From positions 248,001-312,000 of the forward strand of contig NZ_AQYJ01000029.1 in assembly GCF_000380565.1 (NCBI RefSeq): a DNA stretch of 64,000 bases. Direction: 5' to 3'. Positions 1-9,008 of this stretch are shown here, one piece after another. Numbering within the stretch: the first letter of the stretch is position 1; the number at the start of each line of letters is the position of its first letter. This DNA comes from Microbulbifer variabilis ATCC 700307. GTDB lineage: Bacteria > Pseudomonadota > Gammaproteobacteria > Pseudomonadales > Cellvibrionaceae. The notes beneath the pieces were generated by a model that saw only the letters and a list, made by a program, of their open reading frames with translations, was not told the origin of the DNA and made no database searches. A program made the position numbers and the translations under genes.

Positions 1-740
1 GGAATAGTCCAGGTAGGTATTGACTGCCAGTAGTAGATACCCAGGGGCAGGCTACACATAAATGAGATAAGGACGTAGTAAAACAAAATAAGGCTCGACC
101 TATCAGTACGAGACAGAACACGTGTGCCCACCATAGAGACAGCTAGAGTAATACCTGACAGTAAGCCGAAGGCGTGGCCACTGCTGATACCATGGATATC
201 AGGTTGAAGAATCAGTGCGATACCAAGTAGTCCAAGCACAATGGGTAGCCAGCTTGTGGCGGGAATCTGTGCACGCGCCCAAAGCCAGGCTACAAGTGGA
301 ACAAAAATAGGGGCGGCATTGCGTAGTAAGCCTGCCTCCATCAATGAAATACGGCTGAGTGCATAAAAGTAGGAAAAGAAGCAGAGCCAGCCTGCAAAGC
401 CTCGCAGTAAATGGGTTTTCCAGTGTTGTGTTATGAGCTGTTGGGGTGACTGGCGCACCAGCCAGGGAATAAGTAATAGTAAGCAGATGCTGTATTGGCT
501 GAGAACTATTAAAGGTACTGGTACGGCGGGTGATATCCATTTACTGGCTGCGGCGGCTGTACTGGCAACCATGGCGGTGGCCAGTGCGTAACCTATGCCT
601 TTCCAATTGTTTCTCTTAACCCTGGCTTGGATCGCCTTGTGGTGATCTAACGGTTCTGGTGACTGTTCGAGCTGCAGCTCATTAAACCGCATCTGGCTCG
701 GTCGTAGTTTCGATTCTATTAAGGTATCAGGCCTTGTCAT
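1..740 (-). CDS. EamA/DMT family inner-membrane transporter (partial)
   Basis: Reading the minus strand from the ATG at 738-740 gives an uninterrupted frame of about 246 codons that runs off the left edge, so the C-terminus is missing. After a hydrophilic N-terminus of about 48 residues there are roughly seven hydrophobic helices with the look of the drug/metabolite transporter superfamily, for example ALSRISLMEAGLLRNAAPIF, where the first EamA repeat is typically conserved. Such proteins export metabolites or drugs across the inner membrane; the substrate cannot be told. The gene lies upstream of, and in the same direction as, the transcript that ends at the terminator at 777-808, so it probably has its own promoter in the 741-776 gap or is read through. 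Confidence 0.8.
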   Translation of the reverse strand, partial: MTRPDTLIESKLRPSQMRFNELQLEQSPEPLDHHKAIQARVKRNNWKGIGYALATAMVASTAAAASKWISPAVPVPLIVLSQYSICLLLLIPWLVRQSPQQLITQHWKTHLLRGFAGWLCFFSYFYALSRISLMEAGLLRNAAPIFVPLVAWLWARAQIPATSWLPIVLGLLGIALILQPDIHGISSGHAFGLLSGITLAVSMVGTRVLSRTDRSSLILFYYVLISFMCSLPLGIYYWQSIPTWTI

Positions 741-776
741 TGTGTTGCCAATTAAAAATCTCTCAACTTTGGCAAA

Positions 777-808
777 AAGGGTAACCGGTACTTTTACCGG
801 TTACCCTT
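777..808 (-). terminator. Rho-independent terminator of the beta-oxidation operon
   Basis: A perfect 14-bp stem (AAGGGTAACCGGTA, complement at 795-808) with a 4-nt loop is followed on the minus strand by a T-run (the A-run at 774-778 on plus). It lies 13 bases after the stop of the minus-strand hydratase/dehydrogenase gene. Confidence 0.85.
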
Positions 809-820
809 GAGAAGCGAATA

Positions 821-2923
821 CTATCGCTGATCGTCTGCCCATTTCGCAAATGTTTTACCTTCTTTTACCAGTTGGACGAGCAATGGTGCGGGAGTCCAAT
901 TGGCTTCGCCATGTTGGTCACGGAATGTGCAAATAGTATCGTAGATCTTTTTCAGGCCGATGCTATCTGCGTAAAACATGGGGCCGCCGCGATGGGGAGG
1001 GAAACCATAGCCATAAACATACACAACATCAATATCACTGGGGCGTTGGGCTATCCCTTCTTCCAGAATTCTGGCTCCCTCATTAATTAAGGCGAAAGTA
1101 AGGCGATTAAGAATTTCTTTATCGGAGATTTCTCGCCGCTCTATCCCATGAGCTTTGGCTTGAGCCTCTATAATTGCTTGGATTTCGGGGTCACTGGTGC
1201 GAGCGCGAGTTTCTGGGTCATAGCGGTAATAACCGGCTCCACTCTTTTGGCCCAGGCGTCCCATCTCTACTAAAGCATCCGCAATGCAGTAGGTTTTGGG
1301 GTCGCCTTTTTCTGCTTCGCTCAGGCCCTCGCGGGCTTTTTGGCCAATATCGAGACCGGCCAAATCTCCAACCGCTATGGGTCCCATGGCCATGCCCCAG
1401 GATTGCATTACGGTATCTATTTGCTCCGCGGTGGCTCCTTCTATTAAACAGAGTTGCGCTTCACGGGCATAGGGCCGCAGCATCCGGTTGCCAATAAACC
1501 CATAACAGTTTCCGGCCAGCACGGGAACTTTCTTGATAGTTTTTGCCAACCGCATTGCGGTAGCAATAACATCGTCGGCGCTCTTTGAGCCACGAACGAC
1601 TTCCAGAAGTTTCATAACGTTGGCGGGGCTGAAAAAGTGTAACCCGATAACATCTTCTGGCCGATTGGTAGCAGCGGCGATCTGGTCGATATCCTGGTAG
1701 GAAGTGTTTGTTGCGAGAATGGTGCCGGGTTTACAGTATTGGTCCAGCTTGGAAAAAATTTCCTTTTTAAGCGTTACATTCTCAAACACAGCTTCGATAA
1801 CGAGGTCTACCTCTACCAGGTCGGAATAGTCAGTGGTGCCCTGGATTAGTGAGAGGCAGTGTGTTTTTTGGGGCTCTGTAATCTTCCCCTTTTTCATACT
1901 GATACTGTAGTTCTTGTCGATTACTGCTCGGCCACGTTCTACGGCAGCTTGATCGATATCCAGCAGCTTGACTGGGATACCGGCATTGGCAAAATTCATG
2001 GCGATACCTCCCCCCATAGTGCCGCCGCCAATAATGCCAATACTGTTTATTTCTCTGATAGGGGTATCTTTGGAGAGATTCTGAACTTTTGTCGCACGTC
2101 GCTCGGCAAAGAACATATGCCTCAGGGCGGCGGACTGACTTGAGAGCAGACATTCGATAAATAGATCCAGTTCTTTAGCCAGCCCTTTATCGAATGGCAG
2201 TTTAACTGCTGCCTCCACACAGGAGACAATGTTCTGTGGGGCCAGTTGACCAGGTGCTCTTTTTTCCAGTCGCTGGCGGAAATCGTCGAACAGGCCCTCT
2301 GGAATACTGGCAGGATCTATTGTGATGTCCCGGACTCTGCGTGGTGGGGCTTTCTGGTCAATTAGCTCACGAGCAAAGGCGAGGGCCCCTTCGAATAGAT
2401 CATCATCAACCACGTGATCGATCAGCTTCATGCTTTTGGCTTTCGCGGCCAGGATTGGGGCACCTTTGGTGATCATTTCTAGTGCAGCCGCAACGCCGGC
2501 CAGACGTGGCGTGCGCTGAGTACCACCGGCCCCAGGCAATAACCCCAATTTAACTTCAGGCAGGCCGACTTTGGCAGAAGTCTGGGCGCAACGATAGTGA
2601 CAAGCCAGTGCCACCTCAAAGCCCCCGCCCAATGCGGTACCGTGAATAGCGGCAATCACCGGTTTACGAGAGTTTTCGATTTCTGTAATCACCTCAGATA
2701 AGGCAGGTGCCTGTGGAGGCTTACTAAATTCTGTGATGTCTGCACCAGCAATAAAAGTGCGGCCTTCACATATTAAAACCAGTGCCTGAGAGGTATCTTC
2801 CTGGGCACTCTTGATCGCTCCCCAAATGCCTTCGCGCAGCCCGTGGGAAAGCGCGTTGACAGGGGGGTTGTTAAGTCGAATAACACCAATATCGCCAATA
2901 AGTTCATAATTTACGGTAGACAT
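821..2923 (-). CDS. Bifunctional enoyl-CoA hydratase / 3-hydroxyacyl-CoA dehydrogenase (PimF/FadB-like)
   Basis: A 700-residue cytoplasmic enzyme that hydrates 2-enoyl-CoA and oxidises the resulting 3-hydroxyacyl-CoA with NAD. The N-terminal crotonase domain (about 1-190) has the oxyanion-hole segment IHGTALGGG at 93-101 and the catalytic stretch LPEVKLGLLPGAGGTQR starting at 121. The NAD-binding Rossmann motif GGGTMGGGIA lies near residue 300, followed by the dehydrogenase HFFSPANVMKLLEVV segment with the catalytic His and two C-terminal dehydrogenase domains. Length and order match the PimF or peroxisomal bifunctional type, a little shorter than E. coli FadB. The ATG at 2921-2923 has a GGAGAT ribosome-binding site. 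It is the last gene of the minus-strand operon, 60 bp after the thiolase. The chain-length preference is not visible. Confidence 0.92.
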   Translation of the reverse strand: MSTVNYELIGDIGVIRLNNPPVNALSHGLREGIWGAIKSAQEDTSQALVLICEGRTFIAGADITEFSKPPQAPALSEVITEIENSRKPVIAAIHGTALGGGFEVALACHYRCAQTSAKVGLPEVKLGLLPGAGGTQRTPRLAGVAAALEMITKGAPILAAKAKSMKLIDHVVDDDLFEGALAFARELIDQKAPPRRVRDITIDPASIPEGLFDDFRQRLEKRAPGQLAPQNIVSCVEAAVKLPFDKGLAKELDLFIECLLSSQSAALRHMFFAERRATKVQNLSKDTPIREINSIGIIGGGTMGGGIAMNFANAGIPVKLLDIDQAAVERGRAVIDKNYSISMKKGKITEPQKTHCLSLIQGTTDYSDLVEVDLVIEAVFENVTLKKEIFSKLDQYCKPGTILATNTSYQDIDQIAAATNRPEDVIGLHFFSPANVMKLLEVVRGSKSADDVIATAMRLAKTIKKVPVLAGNCYGFIGNRMLRPYAREAQLCLIEGATAEQIDTVMQSWGMAMGPIAVGDLAGLDIGQKAREGLSEAEKGDPKTYCIADALVEMGRLGQKSGAGYYRYDPETRARTSDPEIQAIIEAQAKAHGIERREISDKEILNRLTFALINEGARILEEGIAQRPSDIDVVYVYGYGFPPHRGGPMFYADSIGLKKIYDTICTFRDQHGEANWTPAPLLVQLVKEGKTFAKWADDQR

Positions 2924-2983
2924 TGTTATCTCCAGATCTTAAATGACTATTAGATTGTTTCTCCTAGAGGGTCTCGCCGGTTT

Positions 2984-4186
2984 TTATATACGCTCTATAA
3001 TCACTGCGATTCCCTGGCCAATACCAATACACATGGTGGCTAACCCGTAGCGCCCACCGCTACGCTCCAGCTGACGTAATGCTGTGAGTAGAATGCGGGC
3101 TCCGCTGGCGCCGAGCGGATGCCCAACTGCAATTGAACCACCATTGGGGTTTACCCTGGAGTCCTCGTAATCAATCTCGAGCATTTTCAGGCAGCCCATG
3201 GCCTGTACAGCAAAAGCCTCGTTAAACTCCATGACATCCATATCTGCCAGGCTCAAGCCTGCACGAGCCAATGCCTTACGGGTAGCCGGGACCGGGCCTA
3301 ACCCCATTACTCTTGGCTCCACTCCCGCAATAGCACTGGCGAGAATACGTGCGCGGGGCTTGAGATCTACGGCCTGCCCAGCCTCCTGGCTGCCAATAAT
3401 GAGTGCTGCGGCACCATCGTTGATTCCAGAAGCATTTCCAGCAGTTACTACGCCGCCTTCAAATAGCGGGCGTAGCGTTTGCAGGCGCTCCAGGCTGGTA
3501 TCGGGGCGGGGATGCTCATCAGTATCGACAAGGCGGGGTGGTTGCTTTCGGTCCTGTGGCACTTCAATAGGAATAATTTCATCGATAAAAAAGCCATCAA
3601 AACGCGCGCTTTCATATTTTGCTTGTGAAGCTAACGCAAAGATATCGCACTCTTCCCGCTGAATATTCAGGTCTGCGGCGATATTGTCTGCAGTTTGCGG
3701 CATGGTATGGCTGCCAAATTCTGCAACAATATCGGGATTGGTGAAGCGCGGACCCAAAGTGGTATCCGCCAGTTGCTGGGTGCGATCGAACGGGCTGCTT
3801 GCTTTGGAGAGGACCAAAGGGGCGCGGCTCATGGATTCAACACCACCGGCAATGAACAAATCACCTTCCGAGGCCCTGATGCAGCGGGCTGCATCGGCAA
3901 CGGCAGATAAGCCTGAACCACATAAGCGGTTTACCGTAATACCACCGGTGGAGATCGGCAGTCCTGCAATTAGCCCGGCAAAGCGGGCGATATTACGACT
4001 GTCCTCACCGGCCTGATTGGTATTTCCGGCAATCACATCCTCAAATTGCTTGTGATCGAAATTATTACGCTCAACCAGGGTTTTAATGACATGCGCGAGC
4101 ATATTGTCTGGCCTGATACTGGAAAGGCTACCTCCATGGCGACCAAAAGCACTTCGGCCGCCATCATAGATATAAGCTTGTGGCAT
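2984..4186 (-). CDS. Acetyl-CoA C-acyltransferase (thiolase)
   Basis: About 400 residues when started at the ATG at 4184-4186 (sequence MPQAYIYDG); a TTG five codons upstream is in frame but less likely. Thiolases cleave 3-ketoacyl-CoA with CoA to acetyl-CoA and a shortened acyl-CoA. The nucleophile Cys lies in NRLCGSGLSA, about residue 89 from this start. The His-containing GGSIAVGHPLGASGARI and the C-terminal CIGIGQG with the second catalytic Cys are both present, so the enzyme appears intact. It lies between the acyl-CoA synthetase and the hydratase/dehydrogenase with short gaps, so the three form one minus-strand operon covering activation, hydration/oxidation and thiolysis. Confidence 0.92.
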   Translation of the reverse strand: MPQAYIYDGGRSAFGRHGGSLSSIRPDNMLAHVIKTLVERNNFDHKQFEDVIAGNTNQAGEDSRNIARFAGLIAGLPISTGGITVNRLCGSGLSAVADAARCIRASEGDLFIAGGVESMSRAPLVLSKASSPFDRTQQLADTTLGPRFTNPDIVAEFGSHTMPQTADNIAADLNIQREECDIFALASQAKYESARFDGFFIDEIIPIEVPQDRKQPPRLVDTDEHPRPDTSLERLQTLRPLFEGGVVTAGNASGINDGAAALIIGSQEAGQAVDLKPRARILASAIAGVEPRVMGLGPVPATRKALARAGLSLADMDVMEFNEAFAVQAMGCLKMLEIDYEDSRVNPNGGSIAVGHPLGASGARILLTALRQLERSGGRYGLATMCIGIGQGIAVIIERI

Positions 4187-4242
4187 TGTCAGTTTTCCCA
4201 ATGACTGATTATTGTTTTGTGAGTAGTAGTAAATGTCCGGGC

Positions 4243-6120
4243 TTAATCAAACTCCAGCGCTACCGGAATATTTTCCAATGCCTCCTCTGCTACCGTTTTA
4301 GCCGAAGGTTTTTCCAGACGAACTTTTGCAACCTGGCCCAGGGCACTATCAAAACGGGCAGAAAACTCTGCAGATATATTTTTTTCCTGAAGTGCCTGGC
4401 CAATAACATATTCGGTAGCGCGATTACGCAAAGCGGGTTTGAATACCTTGGCTACTGCAGTTAAGGGGATTTCATCAATGATCTCTATCCGCTTGGGTAT
4501 CGCTGCACGTTCAGAAATCTGGGTGCGGCAGTAGTCGATAAGCTGCGCTTCCGTGGGAGGATTTTCGGACGGATATAGAGTGACATAGGCCACCGGAACC
4601 TCACCGGCATAGGCATCGGGCTGTCCCACGGCAACGGCCATAGCCACGGCGGGGTGACGGCTTAGTGGCTCTTCAATCAAGGCCGGATCTATATTGTGGC
4701 CGCCACGAATGATTAAATCCTTGGCTCGCCCGGTCAGATAAAGATTGCCATCGCCATCGACATATCCCATATCGCCAGTATTAAACCAACTGTGGTCAAC
4801 CCAAGCCTTGGCGTTATCCTCTTCGGAGAGATAGCCTGAAAAAATATGTGGCCCCCGTGCTAGCACAATACCTACTTCACCGGTGTTACAGGTTCTCACT
4901 AGCCGGTTTCCATCCACTTCGGCAATTTTCATTTCCATGTAGGGGAGGCGGCGGCCGACGCTGCCTTCGGGTGCTTGCATATCTGTTGGGGGGCGGGCCA
5001 GCAGGCAGCTGGACTCTGTCATGCCATAGCCGTTGCTTACCGTCACATTGAATTTTTCCTCAAACGCACTCTTAAGCGCTGCGGGTAATGGCGAGGCCCC
5101 GCAGCCAACATCTGTCAGGCAGCTGATGTCATTGTCGCCCACAGGGATTTGCATCAAGATGCCGAGAATAGTGGGCACGGCACCAAAGCCCTGCACCCGG
5201 AAGCGGGCGACGTGATGCCACCAGTTGGGGAGCACATTGGGGGAGCGAAAACCTGATGGGGTCATTATAACAATCGTGCGGCCGGCGAGCAGAGTGCCAA
5301 TGCCGGCGACCACAGTGCCGAAAATGTGAAACAGAGGAAGGCCACTGAGGGTAGCAAATCGCCCCTTACTGGATGTTGTGTCCACACTCAGTTGTGCGAC
5401 AAACGCAATATTGCTGTGGGTCAGGCGTGCAATTTTAGGTCGCCCGGTTGTCCCTCCGGTGTGGAAGTAACTGGCAATTTCATCGCCTTGAATAGTTCGC
5501 CCACTAATTAAGCGGTCATTTGGCTGTTGGGCAATTGCCAATACAAAATTCTCTACCTTAATGCCGGAAGGCATGGATAGGGTACTAACCGGTTTTTTAC
5601 TGATTAGTAGCAGTGCCTTCAAGGTTGGAACCTGCTCAATGACCTGCGCAACCTTTTCCCAAATCTCCTCACTGAGATCCTGCCCAAGGCTGACTAATAC
5701 CTTGGCTTTGGTGGCATTCATGATCTCGGCGATATGCTCCGGTTCCAGCAATGGATTAATAGGACTGGCGATTCCTGCGGCTTGTCCTCCCCAGAGTGCG
5801 AAATGCGTTTCTGGAAGATTGGGTAATAGTAATGAAACCGTATCTGTCGAATTTATGCCGAGAGAATGGAGTAGATTGGCAGTTTGGTGAACTCTCTCGG
5901 ATAGCTGTGAGTAGCTCACTGTCACACTTTCTTCAACTGGTACAGCGGTGGGAAGAAATTCGATGGCTGCATCTTGTTGGTAAAGACGGGCGGCCTGCCG
6001 AATTAAATCGTAGGTGTTTTCCCAGGGGTAACGTTGTAACAAAGGAACTTTTTCATATTCCTGGATTTCTGCAAGAGATTGCAGCATGGGACTGCCAGTG
6101 GAAGTGGACGTGATAGACAT
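4243..6120 (-). CDS. Acyl-CoA synthetase (AMP-forming, ANL superfamily)
   Basis: The frame opens at 6198, but the ATG at 6118-6120 (MSITSTSTG), preceded on the minus strand by GAGAGAAG, is the better start and gives 625 residues. The enzyme activates a carboxylic acid with ATP and CoA through an acyl-adenylate. It shows the AMP/ATP-binding loop YFHTGGTTGRPK, the GYGMTES motif, the hinge segment WFNTGDMGYVDGDGNLYLTG and a downstream region GRAKDLIIRGGHNIDP. It is the first gene of the minus-strand beta-oxidation operon, divergent from the acyl-CoA dehydrogenases. It is longer than the usual 540-560 residues, mainly at the ends. A pimeloyl-CoA ligase-like role (PimA) is possible from context but not provable here. 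Confidence 0.88.
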   Translation of the reverse strand: MSITSTSTGSPMLQSLAEIQEYEKVPLLQRYPWENTYDLIRQAARLYQQDAAIEFLPTAVPVEESVTVSYSQLSERVHQTANLLHSLGINSTDTVSLLLPNLPETHFALWGGQAAGIASPINPLLEPEHIAEIMNATKAKVLVSLGQDLSEEIWEKVAQVIEQVPTLKALLLISKKPVSTLSMPSGIKVENFVLAIAQQPNDRLISGRTIQGDEIASYFHTGGTTGRPKIARLTHSNIAFVAQLSVDTTSSKGRFATLSGLPLFHIFGTVVAGIGTLLAGRTIVIMTPSGFRSPNVLPNWWHHVARFRVQGFGAVPTILGILMQIPVGDNDISCLTDVGCGASPLPAALKSAFEEKFNVTVSNGYGMTESSCLLARPPTDMQAPEGSVGRRLPYMEMKIAEVDGNRLVRTCNTGEVGIVLARGPHIFSGYLSEEDNAKAWVDHSWFNTGDMGYVDGDGNLYLTGRAKDLIIRGGHNIDPALIEEPLSRHPAVAMAVAVGQPDAYAGEVPVAYVTLYPSENPPTEAQLIDYCRTQISERAAIPKRIEIIDEIPLTAVAKVFKPALRNRATEYVIGQALQEKNISAEFSARFDSALGQVAKVRLEKPSAKTVAEEALENIPVALEFD

Positions 6121-6577
6121 GGGGGCTTCTCTCACTATGGTTATTATGCTGATGACAATATCAAAAGTGAAATGAGCATTCCACTCTGCGGAATTCAATG
6201 GTAATGTTTTGTGCGTCGAGTGGTGATTTAAAAGCTAATTGATGGAAAATGGCGGGTAAATATATACACCTGCTATGTAAATACGCCATTAAGTAGAAAG
6301 TTGCGCCAATAGAGTTGGCTCGTTAACCGAGGACTTACTTCCGTGAGTCGGAAAAAGTCAGAATGGCGATGCTCAGATATCAATATCAGCCTGAAATTGT
6401 TTGTAGATAGGTTTACTTAAGACAAAGAGTAGGGCCCGCCGAGCCAGATCGAAAGTGAATTTATTCCGCTTGTATAAGGGAACTTCCGAATTTAGTACAT
6501 GTTGATTGTGCAAGTTGGTGAAGGAAGTTAGCTGAAAAATCTCTGCCAATTGCACCCATATAAACAGGAGCAAGCGA
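6121..6577. promoter_or_regulatory. Divergent promoter region of the beta-oxidation cluster
   Basis: A 457-bp gap between the acyl-CoA synthetase (minus) and the first acyl-CoA dehydrogenase (plus). It must hold both promoters. The only clear structure is an imperfect dyad at 6332-6359, with arms GACTTACTTCCG and CGGAAAAAGTC around TGAGT, a candidate binding site or RNA hairpin. AGGAG at 6566-6570 is the ribosome-binding site of the plus gene. No reading frame here looks coding. Confidence 0.45.
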
Positions 6578-7777
6578 ATGAATATAGATTTTTCCCCAGA
6601 AGAATTAGCTTTTCAGCAGGAAGTTAAGCAATTCCTGCAAGAGAAGCTTCCGGCGGATATCAGTGAGAGGACACTGGATGAAATTCCCCTGGGAAAAGAG
6701 GACTATGAACGCTGGCAAAAGATCCTGTACGAACAGGGTTGGGCTGCGACTAACTGGCCAGTTGAATATGGGGGTACCGGTTGGACGCCAACACAAAAAT
6801 ACATTTGGGCCAATGAGTGTGCCAACTTCGGCGCGCCAGATGTAATTCCTTTCGGTTTTAAAATGGTTGCACCGGTTATCTTCACTTATGGTAGTGAAGA
6901 GCAAAAGCAGCGGTTTTTGCCGGATATCTTGGCAAGTAATGTTTGGTGGTGCCAAGGATATTCGGAGCCAAATGCGGGCTCTGATTTGGCGTCGTTAAAA
7001 ACCACAGCAGTGCGAGATGGCGATGAGTATATCGTTAATGGTACCAAAACCTGGACGACTCTGGGACACTGGGCCGATTGGATTTTCTGCCTGGTTCGTA
7101 CCGGAGGCCCCGAAGTCAAAAACCAGGCCGCAATCACTTTCCTGTTAATTGAAATGAACCACCCGGGCATTACTGTATCGCCCATTATGACTTTGGGTGG
7201 CCATCATGAAGTGAATGAAGTGCATTTTGATAATGTACGGGTACCAGTGGCCAACCGTATTGGCGAGGAAGGTCACGGCTGGACCTATGCCAAGGTACTG
7301 TTGACCCATGAACGCACGGGCATTGCACGGGTTGCCACTTCCAAAAAACGTTTACAGACTTTAAAAAAGCTGGCAGGTGATACTTGTGATGGTGACACCA
7401 GCCTCCTGGAAAATCCAGCCTTTGCGCAAAAGCTGGCAGAGGTTGAAATAGATCTTTTAGCTCTGGAGTTTACCGAGCTAAGAGCACTTGCGGCAGTGAG
7501 TACCGGTAATGCACCGGGGCCGGAATCCTCCATTTTGAAAATTAAAGGAACTGAAATCGCCCAGCTTATTGATGAACTTTACATGGAAACTGCGGGTTAT
7601 TACGGAATGCCATTTGTCCGGGAGCAATTTAAAAGCGAATTTGATGGCGAGCACGTAGGCCCTGGAGTTATTACCAGCAGCGTGCCCCGTTACTTAAATA
7701 ATCGTAAATCCTCGATTTATGGCGGCAGTAACGAAATTCAGAAAAATATTATCAGCAAGTGGGTACTTGGCCTGTAA
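6578..7777 (+). CDS. Acyl-CoA dehydrogenase, PimC-like large subunit
   Basis: A 399-residue FAD enzyme that introduces the alpha-beta double bond into acyl-CoA. It has the N-terminal helical domain, the FAD/substrate segment WWCQGYSEPNAGSDLASL (about 126-143), the middle beta domain and the C-terminal helical domain ending in IYGGSNEIQKNI. The position that carries the catalytic Glu in medium-chain enzymes (YEGT) is Gly here (YGGS), as in many long-type and heteromeric members. The start ATG has AGGAG 8 bp upstream. The next gene encodes a second, diverged dehydrogenase only 27 bp downstream, a pairing typical of large and small subunits of pimeloyl-CoA or steroid side-chain dehydrogenases. 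Confidence 0.88.
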   Translation: MNIDFSPEELAFQQEVKQFLQEKLPADISERTLDEIPLGKEDYERWQKILYEQGWAATNWPVEYGGTGWTPTQKYIWANECANFGAPDVIPFGFKMVAPVIFTYGSEEQKQRFLPDILASNVWWCQGYSEPNAGSDLASLKTTAVRDGDEYIVNGTKTWTTLGHWADWIFCLVRTGGPEVKNQAAITFLLIEMNHPGITVSPIMTLGGHHEVNEVHFDNVRVPVANRIGEEGHGWTYAKVLLTHERTGIARVATSKKRLQTLKKLAGDTCDGDTSLLENPAFAQKLAEVEIDLLALEFTELRALAAVSTGNAPGPESSILKIKGTEIAQLIDELYMETAGYYGMPFVREQFKSEFDGEHVGPGVITSSVPRYLNNRKSSIYGGSNEIQKNIISKWVLGL

Positions 7778-7804
7778 ACGCGACGTTTAATGAGGATTGG
7801 AACG

Positions 7805-8932
7805 ATGGATTTTTCCTATAGCGAAGAGCAGCAGATGTTGCAAAGCAGTGTGTGCAAATTTATTCAACAGGATTATGACTTTGATCGTCGCAGTAAGTTA
7901 ATAGACAGTGATACTGGGTTTAGTGAGGATAACTGGAAGTTATTTGCCGAGTTGGGCTGGCTAATGGTTCCATTTAGTGCAGAAGACGGTGGTCTGGGTG
8001 GTTCTGCTGTTGATCTGATGGTGGTGATGGAAGAGTTTGGTCGTGGTCTGGTGGTGGAACCCTTCCTGGCAAGTGCAGTTTTAAGTGGTGGGCTAATAGC
8101 AAACGGTGCCAACGAGGCGCAGAAGCGAGAGCTAATAAGCTTGTTGATGGAAGGCCAGTTGCAGCTGGCATTTGCATTTGCTGAGCCCCAGAGCCGTTTC
8201 AATCTTTCTGATATTACCACCAAAGCTGTAAGGAACGGAGACAGCTACGTAGTGAATGGCCACAAAGCCGTTGTTCTGAACGGTTCAGCCGCAGATAAAC
8301 TATTGGTGGCAGTACGTACTAGCGGCGGCCAACATGATTGTGAAGGTATCACTTTATTATTGATAGATGCCAACACTGAGGGTGTTCACCGCCAGGGGTA
8401 TGCCACTGTGGATGGGCACCGTGCGGCTGAGGTAAAGTTTAATAACGTCATGGTTCCTGTGGCAAACCGGGTCGGAGAGGAAGGGGCCGCTTTGCCAGTA
8501 ATGGAACAGACAATTGATCGGGCCACACTGGCGCTGTGTGCCGAGGCAGTAGGGGCCATGGAGAAAATTTATAAAAAGACCGTGGAATACACAAAGACCC
8601 GGGAGCAGTTTGGCCTTGCCATTGGCAAGTTCCAGGCCTTGCAACACCGGATGGTGGATATGTTTACCGAATATGAGCAGGCCCGCTCTATTCTATTAAT
8701 GGCAGCGTTACAGTTGGATGTGAATAATGGCGTTGCCCCTAAGGCAATTTCTGCAGCAAAAAGCCGCATTGGAAAAGCTGCCCGGTTAGTAGGCCAGGAA
8801 GCAATTCAGTTACATGGCGGTATAGGGGTTACAGAGGAGTTGGATGTAAGCCACTACTTTAAACGTTTAACCACAATCCAGTATTTGTTCGGTAGTACAG
8901 ATTATCATACCCGCCGATTTGCCGGGCACTAG
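7805..8932 (+). CDS. Acyl-CoA dehydrogenase, PimD-like small subunit
   Basis: 375 residues when started at the ATG at 7805 (MDFSYSEEQQ), which has GAGG 10 bp upstream; an in-frame ATG at 7790 is also possible. It has the acyl-CoA dehydrogenase fold: N-terminal helical domain, a degenerate FAD-binding centre (LAFAFAEPQSRFNLSDI), and the C-terminal FAD segment QLHGGIGVTEELDVSHYFKR. The end (YLFGSTDYHTRRFAGH) lacks the usual YEGT/YGGS loop. This pattern is known from the partner subunits of alpha2-beta2 acyl-CoA dehydrogenases, in which only some of the FAD and active-site contacts are kept in each chain. It is probably co-transcribed with the preceding gene; the two products are inferred to form a heteromer. 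Confidence 0.82.
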   Translation: MDFSYSEEQQMLQSSVCKFIQQDYDFDRRSKLIDSDTGFSEDNWKLFAELGWLMVPFSAEDGGLGGSAVDLMVVMEEFGRGLVVEPFLASAVLSGGLIANGANEAQKRELISLLMEGQLQLAFAFAEPQSRFNLSDITTKAVRNGDSYVVNGHKAVVLNGSAADKLLVAVRTSGGQHDCEGITLLLIDANTEGVHRQGYATVDGHRAAEVKFNNVMVPVANRVGEEGAALPVMEQTIDRATLALCAEAVGAMEKIYKKTVEYTKTREQFGLAIGKFQALQHRMVDMFTEYEQARSILLMAALQLDVNNGVAPKAISAAKSRIGKAARLVGQEAIQLHGGIGVTEELDVSHYFKRLTTIQYLFGSTDYHTRRFAGH

Positions 8933-8964
8933 CGAGGCAGGCAGCTGTGAGGTGATGAGTTGTT

Positions 8965-8999
8965 CCCCAGGTTGGTTGCATTGCGCTACTAACCTGGGG
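8965..8999. terminator. Bidirectional terminator-like hairpin between convergent genes
   Basis: Perfect 9-bp arms CCCCAGGTT (8965-8973) and AACCTGGGG (8991-8999) with a 17-nt loop sit between the convergent acyl-CoA dehydrogenase and IclR genes. No strong T-run follows on plus, so it is a likely but not classic terminator. Confidence 0.5.
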
Positions 9000-9008
9000 T
9001 CAAGTTAT

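Noticed and set aside
199-540. Minus-strand frame of 113 codons
   Set aside because: It overlaps the EamA gene in a different frame; the EamA frame has the membrane-protein pattern and family motifs.
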